Program-made: the position numbers and the translations under genes
Shown: one piece after another, positions 7,582 through 14,945 of the stretch
How positions within the stretch are numbered: the stretch's first letter is position 1
Layout: the number at the start of each line of letters is the position of its first letter
Notes under the pieces: model-generated
The model's input: only the letters and a program-made list of their open reading frames with translations
Database searches by the model: none
What the model was told of the DNA's origin: nothing
Assembly (NCBI RefSeq): GCF_034119865.1
Contig: NZ_CP139421.1
Location: 4,504,501-4,568,500, forward strand
Source of the DNA: Algoriphagus sp. NG3
GTDB lineage: Bacteria; Bacteroidota; Bacteroidia; Cytophagales; Cyclobacteriaceae
DNA length: 64,000 bases
Direction of reading: 5' to 3'

Positions 7582-9123
7582 ATGAGTAGAGAAGTTCGAG
7601 TAAGATTCGCTCCGTCGCCGACTGGGCCTTTACATATAGGCGGTGTGCGTACCGCGCTTTACAATTACCTTTTTGCCCGCAAAATGGGCGGAAAATTCCT
7701 GTTGAGAATCGAGGACACTGATCAAACCCGCTTTGTGCCGGGTGCGGAGGAGTATATCAAGGAATCGCTGGAATGGCTGGGTATTTCTCCTGATGAAAGC
7801 CCATGGAATCCCGGGGACAGCGCCCCTTATAGGCAGTCTGAGCGCAAGCCAAGCTACATGCAATATGCCCTTGATTTGGTAGAGGCTGGACACGCATATT
7901 ATGCTTTTGATACTTCCGAGGAACTGGAAGCCATGCGTGAGCGGCTGACCGCAGCACGTGTAGTCCAGCCACAATACAATAGCATCACCAGAACCCAGAT
8001 GAAAAACTCGCTAACACTTTCCCAAGAAGAAGTGAAGGCCAGGTTGGATTCCGGTGAACCCTATGTCATCCGTGTAAAAATCCCACGGAAGGAAGAAGTA
8101 CGTCTAAACGACATGATCCGCGGCTGGGTGATGGTTCACTCCTCCACCTTGGATGATAAAGTATTGATGAAATCTGACGGGATGCCTACCTATCACTTGG
8201 CAAATATTGTCGATGATCATCTGATGAATATCACGCACGTGATCCGTGGAGAGGAATGGCTTCCTTCTGCCCCATTGCACGTATTGTTATACAAGTTCTT
8301 TGGCTGGGAAGACACCATGCCTGAGTTTGCCCACTTGCCTTTGCTTCTCAAGCCAGACGGAAACGGAAAGCTTTCCAAGCGTGACGGTGACAAGCTAGGG
8401 TTTCCGGTATTCCCATTGGATTGGGCAAATGCTGAAAATGGTGAAACAGCCGCTGGATTCCGCGAGCAAGGTTATTTACCGGACGCATTTTTGAATTTCC
8501 TGGCTTTCTTGGGCTGGAACCCAGGAGATGACCGGGAGATATTCTCGTTGGAGGAATTGATCGAAGCCTTCTCTGTGGAGCGGATCGGAAAAGCAGGAAC
8601 CAAGTTTGATATTGCCAAGGCAAAGTGGTTCAACGAGCAATACCTGCGTAATAAAACCATTGCCGAACTCGCTACTTATGTGATCGCCGATGCTGCTGCA
8701 GAAGATGTTACTATCTTACCCGAAACAGCTGAGTCAATGGCCTCCTTAATGAAAGACCGGGTGACTTTCCCATCTGAAATCTGGCAGGGCTGCAAATTTG
8801 TCGTTGTAGCCCCTGTGGCATTTGATCAGGATATTGCTTCCAAAAAATGGAATTCAGATGCAGTAACCCTATTGACGGCTTATGCAGAAAATCTAGAAGC
8901 ATTCAATGGCAGCCTATTTGATGCTGATATTGCCAAGAATATGCTAGGTGAAACTGCAGAAGCTAAGGAAATAAAATTGGGTAAAGCCATGCAGGCAGTA
9001 CGTCTGGCAGTGACAGGCGTAGGAGCTGGGCCGGATTTGATGCAGATTTTTGCTATTTTAGGCAGTAAAGAAGTCGCCAAACGCATCCGATTTGCCTTAG
9101 CAACGTTGGAAGTAATAGGTTAA
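7582..9123 (+). CDS. gltX: Glutamyl-tRNA synthetase
   Basis: Charges tRNA(Glu) with glutamate in the cytoplasm; class I synthetase. 513 residues, a usual length for the family. The N-terminus VRFAPSPTGPLHIGG contains the HIGH-type motif, and NGKLSKRDG is the KMSKS-type loop. The region between the KLSKR loop and the anticodon-binding part (FPLDWANAENGETAAG) is a stretch I associate with Bacteroidota versions. A GTG at 7564 in the same frame would add six residues, but the ATG at 7582 gives the conserved N-terminus directly. A small gene follows after 11 bases and is probably co-transcribed. Confidence 0.97.
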   Translation: MSREVRVRFAPSPTGPLHIGGVRTALYNYLFARKMGGKFLLRIEDTDQTRFVPGAEEYIKESLEWLGISPDESPWNPGDSAPYRQSERKPSYMQYALDLVEAGHAYYAFDTSEELEAMRERLTAARVVQPQYNSITRTQMKNSLTLSQEEVKARLDSGEPYVIRVKIPRKEEVRLNDMIRGWVMVHSSTLDDKVLMKSDGMPTYHLANIVDDHLMNITHVIRGEEWLPSAPLHVLLYKFFGWEDTMPEFAHLPLLLKPDGNGKLSKRDGDKLGFPVFPLDWANAENGETAAGFREQGYLPDAFLNFLAFLGWNPGDDREIFSLEELIEAFSVERIGKAGTKFDIAKAKWFNEQYLRNKTIAELATYVIADAAAEDVTILPETAESMASLMKDRVTFPSEIWQGCKFVVVAPVAFDQDIASKKWNSDAVTLLTAYAENLEAFNGSLFDADIAKNMLGETAEAKEIKLGKAMQAVRLAVTGVGAGPDLMQIFAILGSKEVAKRIRFALATLEVIG

Positions 9124-9134
9124 TAACTTACGCT

Positions 9135-9338
9135 ATGACTAAGAAGAAAAAGAAAAACGAAGACCCTAAAGTCCACGAAGACCTGAGTGGCTTTAAGATG
9201 GACATTAATTCCTTTGGTGAGATTTCTTCTTCCTTTTCTATTGATAAAATCAACGAGTTTCTCAATAAGAATGTAGAAGATAAAAAACTCAAGGATAGGG
9301 ATGAACTTAAACCAGAGGATAAAGGCAAAAAGTCCTAA
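9135..9338 (+). CDS. Small lysine-rich protein downstream of gltX
   Basis: 67 residues, very rich in Lys, Asp and Glu, with no signal peptide or membrane segment. It begins MTKKKKKNEDPKVHEDLSGF and has a central stretch DINSFGEISSSFSIDKINEF. It starts 11 bases after gltX and ends 24 bases before a strong hairpin terminator, so it is probably the second gene of a gltX transcript. I recall similar short proteins in related Cytophagales, without an assigned function. The acidic/basic low-complexity ends suggest a flexible, possibly RNA- or ribosome-associated protein, but that is a guess. Confidence 0.75.
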   Translation: MTKKKKKNEDPKVHEDLSGFKMDINSFGEISSSFSIDKINEFLNKNVEDKKLKDRDELKPEDKGKKS

Positions 9339-9362
9339 TCCTGACAGCATTAGTAACTCACC

Positions 9363-9387
9363 TAAGAGCTCCCAAGTGGAGCTCTTA
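9363..9387 (+). terminator. Hairpin terminator after gltX operon
   Basis: TAAGAGCTC and GAGCTCTTA form a perfect 9-bp stem with a 7-base loop, 24 bases after the stop of the 67-residue protein. The U tract is weak. Confidence 0.55.
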
Positions 9388-9477
9388 ATCATTACACCAC
9401 CCCAATTGTCCTGCCAGAGCCTTCTGAGAAATTATCAAATATTACCAGACAAAATCGATAAATACTTACTTTTGGTC

Positions 9478-10152
9478 ATGAACAGAATTTTGCTTTCGGG
9501 CATTTTCATCTTGGTATCTCTTTCCTCACTTGCGCAGACCAGTGTGGGAATCAGAGGCGGCTATTCCACTTCTACCTATTCTTACCGTCCCACCCCCAGC
9601 ACCCGGGCCACTTCTGTTGAGGGAATAGATGCAACGACTTTCGCTCTGGTTTTTGAGCATTTCAACGCAAAAAATGCCGGGATCGAGGTCAATCTACAAT
9701 TTTTACGAATGGGATTTGCACAGAGTGAAGAAGATTCGGAGCCTCTCAGAACCAACGAGACCCAGTTTGACTACCTGAAAATCCCCATGCTATCAAGCTT
9801 TTTTTTAGGAAGATCAGGAAGATTCCAGATCAAATTAGGCCCTCATCTGGGCTATCTGCTCCAAGCTAAGGATATCACGCGGGAATATGCTGACGCCACT
9901 CCACCGGAAATACCAACTTATGGAGGCTTTGAGGACAAGCCTCGAAGAATCATGTACGGACTCACGGCAGGAGCAGGAATCTCCAAACTCTTTGGCAAAA
10001 GCACGATAGCCGGAGAAGTTAGGTTCTCTTATGATTTCACCAATCCAGAAGGACAAGAACGCATTTTCGACATGAGCTCGACTAATTTAGAATTCACCTT
10101 AGCATATCTTTTTAGAATTAAAGAATCCAAGAGTTCAAAAGTTGTAAAGTAA
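9478..10152 (+). CDS. Outer-membrane beta-barrel protein (PorT-like)
   Basis: 224 residues from ATG at 9478. An upstream in-frame ATG at 9301 overlaps the previous gene and terminator and lacks a signal peptide, so I reject it. The start MNRILLSGIFILVSLSSLAQ is a signal peptide with cleavage after AQ. The mature part alternates hydrophobic and polar residues with Gly/aromatic turns (SVGIRGGYSTSTY, IKLGPHLGYLL, GLTAGAGISKLFG, LEFTLAYLFRIK), typical of an 8-10 strand barrel of the PorT/OmpA-barrel type (outer membrane beta-barrel domain). Ligand unknown. The last codons (KSSKVVK) fall in DNA resembling a dispersed intergenic word (see 23090). Confidence 0.82.
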   Translation: MNRILLSGIFILVSLSSLAQTSVGIRGGYSTSTYSYRPTPSTRATSVEGIDATTFALVFEHFNAKNAGIEVNLQFLRMGFAQSEEDSEPLRTNETQFDYLKIPMLSSFFLGRSGRFQIKLGPHLGYLLQAKDITREYADATPPEIPTYGGFEDKPRRIMYGLTAGAGISKLFGKSTIAGEVRFSYDFTNPEGQERIFDMSSTNLEFTLAYLFRIKESKSSKVVK

Positions 10153-10154
10153 AG

Positions 10155-10192
10155 AAGTGGTAAGGTTTGTAAACTTTCCAACCTTACCACTT
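10155..10192 (+). terminator. Strong hairpin terminator after the barrel gene
   Basis: AAGTGGTAAGGTT (10155-10167) pairs perfectly with AACCTTACCACTT (10180-10192), a 13-bp stem with a 12-base loop, starting 2 bases after the stop codon and followed by T-rich sequence. Confidence 0.75.
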
Positions 10193-10251
10193 TAAAACTT
10201 TTTAAACTCCTTTGTCATATATTGGATTCATTACCCGACTAAGGGATGTAA

Positions 10252-10746
10252 ATGAATCGCAGCCAGCTTGATCATATTCTCAAAGCCCACCACCGGGATG
10301 CATACCTCTGGGCCAGGCAATGTTGCTCCTTTGAGGATGAACTGGCAAAGGATGTGCTGCAGCAATCTTACCTGAAAATATTGGAAGGTCAGGCCAAGCT
10401 CAAGGATGCAACGAAAGCGAAAACCTGGCTCTTCTCTATCATCAGATATACGGCGATCGACCAACTGCGAAAATCCGGAAAAACAGTACCGCTGGCTAAT
10501 TGCTATGATCCTGAAGAGATTCATGAAGAAATCGATGCGACGGACTATGAAGGGTTGATCAAGCGTCTGCCAGAAATGCAACGGGAAGTGATCCTAATGG
10601 TGTTTTATCACCAGATGACCATAGCCCAAAGTGCCGAAATCCTTCAGATCGGCCTAGGAACTGCGAGAACACATTACGATCGTGGGAAAAAGAAACTCAA
10701 AGAATTAATCACGAAGGTTCAAATCCAAGAGGAATATGGAAAATAA
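10252..10746 (+). CDS. ECF-type RNA polymerase sigma factor
   Basis: 164 residues. Region 2 is visible at about residues 25-70 (DELAKDVLQQSYLKIL, KTWLFSIIRYTAIDQLRK) and region 4 at about 100-155 (LPEMQREVILMVFYHQMTIAQSAEIL, then GTARTHYDRGKKKL, the helix-turn-helix). It directs transcription of a dedicated regulon when released from its anti-sigma factor. The next gene, a small membrane protein, starts inside its last 11 bases, as in sigma/anti-sigma pairs. The third gene of the operon encodes a Spy-like exported protein, which points to envelope stress or periplasmic sensing. Confidence 0.92.
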   Translation: MNRSQLDHILKAHHRDAYLWARQCCSFEDELAKDVLQQSYLKILEGQAKLKDATKAKTWLFSIIRYTAIDQLRKSGKTVPLANCYDPEEIHEEIDATDYEGLIKRLPEMQREVILMVFYHQMTIAQSAEILQIGLGTARTHYDRGKKKLKELITKVQIQEEYGK

Positions 10747-11047
10747 CGAACAATTAGAGCGGTTTTTTGACCAGATGAAAAAGCAGGATGAGCACCTAGA
10801 AATCCCTGCTTTTCCGGATGTCAAAACACGGAAATTCGGCTTTTGGATTCCTACAGGAATAGCTGCGTCTATGATCTTTGCGTTTCTATTTATCCAAAAA
10901 CCAACACCTGTTGAAAGACCTACTCCTGAAGTTGTGATTATTACGCTTCATGAAGATGAGAATCAAAATCAACATTTCACCATAGAAGAAAGTACATTCC
11001 TAGACACCTGGGAGTCGCCTACTGCTTCTTTATTGTCAGAATATTAA
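10736..11047 (+). CDS. Putative single-pass anti-sigma factor
   Basis: 103 residues. A short acidic cytoplasmic N-terminus (ENNEQLERFFDQMKKQDEHLEIP) is followed by one membrane helix at about residues 35-54 (FWIPTGIAASMIFAFLFIQ) and a 50-residue outer part rich in Pro, Glu and Thr. It overlaps the sigma gene by 11 bases, suggesting translational coupling. No ASD/zinc (HxxxCxxC) motif is present, so it is assigned as anti-sigma by position, size and topology only. It is shorter than FecR-type anti-sigmas and lacks their periplasmic domain. Confidence 0.7.
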   Translation: MENNEQLERFFDQMKKQDEHLEIPAFPDVKTRKFGFWIPTGIAASMIFAFLFIQKPTPVERPTPEVVIITLHEDENQNQHFTIEESTFLDTWESPTASLLSEY

Positions 11048-11057
11048 ACTAAAAAAA

Positions 11058-11810
11058 ATGAAAAAAATACTCTTCCTATACCTTATGCTGTCTGCGGGAT
11101 TTGCAACAGCCCAAGACCTCTTTCAGAAAAACCTATACTCTGCAGATCGGGTAATGGAACTCAGAAATGAACTTGACCTCAGTGAGGCACAAGCCACTAA
11201 AATCAAGAAAATCCACAGTGAAAATGCAGGTAAGTTCAGTACCATGAAGTGGGATCTGGATGATGAGACCAAAAAGCTTAAAGCACTTCTTGACGAAACT
11301 AAAATAGATCAAGTAGCTGTACAAAAACAAATGGACAAAGTATTAGCGCTAGAAAACTCACTGAAAAAACAGCAGCTGAGCACCATGGTCTCCATCAAAA
11401 ATGAATTAAGCCTCGAACAGCAAGAGATCCTTCAAACGTCTCGAGTTCAAACTGTAAATGGAATTAGCATTGCAGGATATGGTGCAAAATCAGTTACTCC
11501 AGCAACATCTGTCCGAGGTTACTCACCAAACTACAAAGTAGGTAAACCGCTTTACGGCACAGCAAGTACTAGCTCTTCATCCAGTCCTAGTGTAATAGTC
11601 CAAGGTTTAAGCTCAAATCAAGAAAATGCTCCTCTTTATATCTTGGATACCGAAAAAGGCAATAAAGAATTAAAAGATTTTAGCGGCATTAACCCAAATG
11701 ATATTGAGAGCATTAATGTACTCAAAGATAAATCTGCAACTGATTTGTATGGTGAAAGAGGAAAAAATGGCGTAATCATCATTAAGCTGAAAGAAGCTCC
11801 TAAAAAGTAA
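11058..11810 (+). CDS. Exported Spy/CpxP-like protein fused to a TonB-plug-like tail
   Basis: 250 residues. Signal peptide 1-19 (ends FATAQ). Residues about 25-125 are helical with LDLSEAQATKIKKI and LSLEQQEIL, like the LTxxQ repeats of Spy/CpxP periplasmic chaperone-sensors. Residues 126-185 are a Ser/Thr/Gly linker. Residues 186-250 read like the plug domain of SusC-type TonB-dependent receptors (PLYILDTEKG, INPNDIESINVLKDKSATDLYG, GKNGVIII) but no barrel follows. It is the last gene of the ECF sigma operon (10 bases after the anti-sigma). The tail alone is known from other Bacteroidota exported proteins; its fusion to a Spy-like sensor suggests a role in signalling or in handling misfolded barrel proteins. 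That role is inferred. Confidence 0.78.
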   Translation: MKKILFLYLMLSAGFATAQDLFQKNLYSADRVMELRNELDLSEAQATKIKKIHSENAGKFSTMKWDLDDETKKLKALLDETKIDQVAVQKQMDKVLALENSLKKQQLSTMVSIKNELSLEQQEILQTSRVQTVNGISIAGYGAKSVTPATSVRGYSPNYKVGKPLYGTASTSSSSSPSVIVQGLSSNQENAPLYILDTEKGNKELKDFSGINPNDIESINVLKDKSATDLYGERGKNGVIIIKLKEAPKK

Positions 11811-11834
11811 TTCGATTCTTGGTTTTATAAATGG

Positions 11835-11987
11835 AAAAGAGGCTGTCTCAAAAGTAAGTTTTCTTGTCAGGCTGAGCGAAGTCGAAGCCTTTTATGCGCT
11901 AATTAAGCCCATTTCGATTTCGAGACTTTCGTCTCTCAAGTGCTCAATGTGACATTTATGAGTTATAAGACAGCCTCTTTTTTTGGT
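11835..11987. repeat. Long inverted-repeat intergenic element with dispersed CTGAGC-AGTCGAAG word
   Basis: AAAAGAGGCTGTCT (11835-11848) and AGACAGCCTCTTTT (11968-11981) are perfect 14-bp inverted arms followed by more T residues. Between them lie GTCAGGCTGAGCGAAGTCGAAGCC on the left and, inverted, a related stretch (TGTCACATTGAGCAC...) on the right. This resembles palindromic dispersed repeats of Bacteroidota and may also end transcription of the sigma operon. Confidence 0.6.
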
Positions 11988-12046
11988 TAGTCGCTGAGCA
12001 CTACAAAGTATATCAAATAGATACCGTTGAGTTAGGATAAACTTCT

Positions 12047-13729
12047 TTAATCCAAAAACCGCCAACTTGCCTTATGGTCTTTTTTCAATGTCTGACCAGT
12101 GATCCTTGCCCTTAGGATTTCCACAGGCATCCCATTTTGGCTCATGATCAGGTCGTGATATTCTTTCTCGGTCCTCCTTCCGGAATTCACCACCTCATCC
12201 CTTAACGCATAGAATTCCAAGGCTCCTATCATATAGGCTATTTGATACAAAGGGCCATATCCGCCCTCAAAAGACCTCCGCACCTCAGCTTCAGCATTGG
12301 CACGTTCGTGACCAACCTTATCCACCAATAGATCAATACATTCTTGAGGTGTCATCTTTTCCAAATGGTAATTAAGAGAGAAGATGATGCGTGCGCACCG
12401 GTGCATTCTCCAGAACAACATCCCCACCTTATCCTTTGCATCTCTTGGAAAATCCTTATCCCAAAGTATAAACTCCCAGTATAATGCCCAGCCCTCTGTC
12501 CAAAATGGGGTTCCAAACATCCGACGATGTGTCATGTTCCGCTGATTCATAAACTGTTGCAGATGATGGCCCGGAATCAGTTCATGATGAACTGTCGCTC
12601 TTGAGAAATGCGGATTGTTTCCCCGCATACTCATCATTTTATCCTCATGGCTCATCTCTGAAGTCGGATAAGAAATCTGTATGGATTCCCCTCCCAGGAA
12701 GAATGGACTTACCCGCTGGCGCTCAGCGGAGATCATGACTGTCCGCCAAGATTCTTTTGCCAAAGGCGGTACCGTGATCAGATCATTTGATTCTATATAG
12801 TCAGTAGCTTCCTCGGCCAGTCGAATCACTTCTGCAGGCCACTCTCCCGCCGGTAAATAGGATTCTTTCACCATTTCCAACGCCGCTTTCCAGTCATCTC
12901 CGAATCCCAATTCTCTGGAAGCTTTTAGCATTTCTTTCTCACACCATGCAAATTGCTTCTCAGCTTCAGCGATCAGTTCCTCCGGATTATAGGCAATCAT
13001 CTCATAAGCCAACTGTTTCTGCAGGGCATCTCTACCGATTGGTCTCCCTATGATACCACTTCCATCGTCTTTCACTGAATTCGTATAGTGCCCGCGCAAA
13101 GCTTTGGCATAGGCTTTCATACTTTCATCCAGTTTTTCCCAAGGTTCGGGCATCCACCAGGTAAACATGGGATCATAGTCGAAGTAATAGCCATATGCTT
13201 CCCCTGTTACTTTATTCATGGACTCCACCGCCCTTGCCGCAAGATCTGCTTTCTGCCAACTGGAGTATTTTGGGGAAGAAGGCAAGTTTTTCAATTGGGC
13301 ATCTACCTGTTTTGCGACGTCATTCCAAGTGGCTGCGAGCAACTCAGGCTCAGGTTTCTTTGCCCGGCGTCTTCCCTGATAAAATTCTTCCAAATCCCCG
13401 GAAAATGCCAAAACTCCTGCGATTTCATCAAATGAGGCCTTTTCTATAGCAAGTTCAGCAAGTTGTTTTTCCAGGTAATTCCGAAAAAGCACATAGTCAA
13501 TTTTCCCGTCTTCAGAGAGAGAATTGTAATTCACCTCACCCAAAACGCTTAAATATCCTTGGTTGAACTTCTGGATTCTGGTGAAATACTCTTCAGAAAG
13601 AGTGTTGGAATACAACCTTCTCAATGCTCCATAGTCAGCTTGGTACATCTGAATAGTTTGTACTAATTCGGTCGAAAAAGCGTAGGAGGAAATCAAACAC
13701 AAAATCAGGAACAAGTAGAGTTTTTTCAT
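12047..13729 (-). CDS. Exported DUF885-family metallopeptidase-like protein
   Basis: 560 residues with signal peptide 1-19 (LFLILCLISSYAFS). The domain is DUF885 (zincin-like), showing HHELIPGHHLQQFM at about residue 380 (an HEXXGHH-type zinc site) and EGWALYWEF about 25 residues later, which gives the downstream glutamate. Family members are periplasmic or secreted peptidases of poorly known substrate, about 550-600 residues long. It stands alone, with its 5' end facing the divergent ABC operon at 14048. The predicted peptidase activity follows from family knowledge; the substrate cannot be read from the sequence. Confidence 0.88.
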   Translation of the reverse strand: MKKLYLFLILCLISSYAFSTELVQTIQMYQADYGALRRLYSNTLSEEYFTRIQKFNQGYLSVLGEVNYNSLSEDGKIDYVLFRNYLEKQLAELAIEKASFDEIAGVLAFSGDLEEFYQGRRRAKKPEPELLAATWNDVAKQVDAQLKNLPSSPKYSSWQKADLAARAVESMNKVTGEAYGYYFDYDPMFTWWMPEPWEKLDESMKAYAKALRGHYTNSVKDDGSGIIGRPIGRDALQKQLAYEMIAYNPEELIAEAEKQFAWCEKEMLKASRELGFGDDWKAALEMVKESYLPAGEWPAEVIRLAEEATDYIESNDLITVPPLAKESWRTVMISAERQRVSPFFLGGESIQISYPTSEMSHEDKMMSMRGNNPHFSRATVHHELIPGHHLQQFMNQRNMTHRRMFGTPFWTEGWALYWEFILWDKDFPRDAKDKVGMLFWRMHRCARIIFSLNYHLEKMTPQECIDLLVDKVGHERANAEAEVRRSFEGGYGPLYQIAYMIGALEFYALRDEVVNSGRRTEKEYHDLIMSQNGMPVEILRARITGQTLKKDHKASWRFLD

Positions 13730-14047
13730 AAGAATAAGGGAAAGTGGAGCCTTAAATTAAATCTTTTGTACCTAAATCATCAACCCTGCTTATTTCTAAT
13801 TCCTGTTTTGAAGCAATTCTTTGATCAGTGGCAATATTTACTTTTTTTAGGAAATGGACGTAAGCATTTTAAGATCAAATCCTTATATTGACTCTAATCT
13901 AAAGTCTGTCTTCTCCAAAATTAAATCAACGACTAATTTTTGAAAGCCTTGGACTACGGATTAGGCATTCAATTTTTACTTATTGCTCCTTTAGCTCATG
14001 GCAATTTTTTAGCCTGATCAAGGGAAATCCACCAAAATCCCACCATT
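13730..14047. other. Divergent intergenic region, 318 bp
   Basis: Lies between the starts of the DUF885 gene (reverse) and the ABC ATPase gene (forward), so it must hold both promoters. It is AT-rich; I see no small gene, no RNA gene, and no clear TAnnTTTG box at the right place. Confidence 0.4.
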
Positions 14048-14935
14048 ATGGAATTAAAGATTAACACACTGTCAAAGACCTATCCCAACGGAGTCCGGGC
14101 TTTAAATGATGTTTCATTAACTATTCCTCAAGGAATGTTCGGCTTGCTCGGGCCAAACGGAGCTGGCAAATCCACCCTTATGAGGACTATAGCAACACTG
14201 CAGGATGTCGATAGCGGAAGTATTATGCTCGATGGAATCAATATCTTGGAAGACAAACAAGCCGTAAGGGAAAGGCTGGGTTATTTACCTCAGGATTTTG
14301 GGTTATATCCCAGAATCAATGCTGAAGTGATGCTGGACCACATAGCCCAGATGAAAGGAATAGGCAAGAGATCAGATCGAAAATACCTGGTAGAAAGCCT
14401 CTTACAAAAAGTGAATCTCTTCAAGGACCGCAAAAAAGGACTTGGCACTTTCTCAGGTGGAATGCGCCAGCGTTTTGGGATTGCACAAGCTTTGGTAGGC
14501 AACCCTTCACTGATCATCGTGGATGAACCTACTGCGGGGCTAGACCCCTCCGAACGGAACAGGTTCTATAATCTGCTGTCAGAAATTGGAGAAAATACGA
14601 TCGTAATTCTATCTACGCATATTGTGGAAGATGTCAATACCCTCTGCTCTAATATGGCGATCATCTGCCAAGGAGAAGTGCTGATGCAGGGCAAGCCTAA
14701 AGAAGGGATAGATACCGTACAAGGTAAAATCTATAAAAAAGCCATCCATAAAGAGGAGCTAAACAACTATAGAAATGAATATCAGGTAATTTCTACCAAA
14801 CTGATAGAAGGGAAATTAAGCTTACGGATTGAGAGCGCCTTGGATCCCGGAAATGGATTTGAACCGGTTCCTGCCGACCTGGAAGATGTGTACTTCAGCA
14901 ATATTTCCAAAAAAGTAGATCCTATCACTATCTAA
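14048..14935 (+). CDS. ABC transporter ATP-binding protein
   Basis: 295 residues. Walker A GPNGAGKST at 35-43, signature FSGGMRQRFGIAQAL, Walker B LIIVDEPTAGLDP and the switch histidine in ILSTHIVEDV are all present. The C-terminal 70 residues form the extension common in ABC-2 ATPases. It powers the membrane protein encoded 10 bases downstream, which combines ABC-2 permease segments with an M1 aminopeptidase domain. In Bacteroidota this pair is a recurrent module of unknown substrate; export or lipoprotein/peptide handling is possible. Confidence 0.93.
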   Translation: MELKINTLSKTYPNGVRALNDVSLTIPQGMFGLLGPNGAGKSTLMRTIATLQDVDSGSIMLDGINILEDKQAVRERLGYLPQDFGLYPRINAEVMLDHIAQMKGIGKRSDRKYLVESLLQKVNLFKDRKKGLGTFSGGMRQRFGIAQALVGNPSLIIVDEPTAGLDPSERNRFYNLLSEIGENTIVILSTHIVEDVNTLCSNMAIICQGEVLMQGKPKEGIDTVQGKIYKKAIHKEELNNYRNEYQVISTKLIEGKLSLRIESALDPGNGFEPVPADLEDVYFSNISKKVDPITI

Positions 14936-14945
14936 GGCTGAAGAC

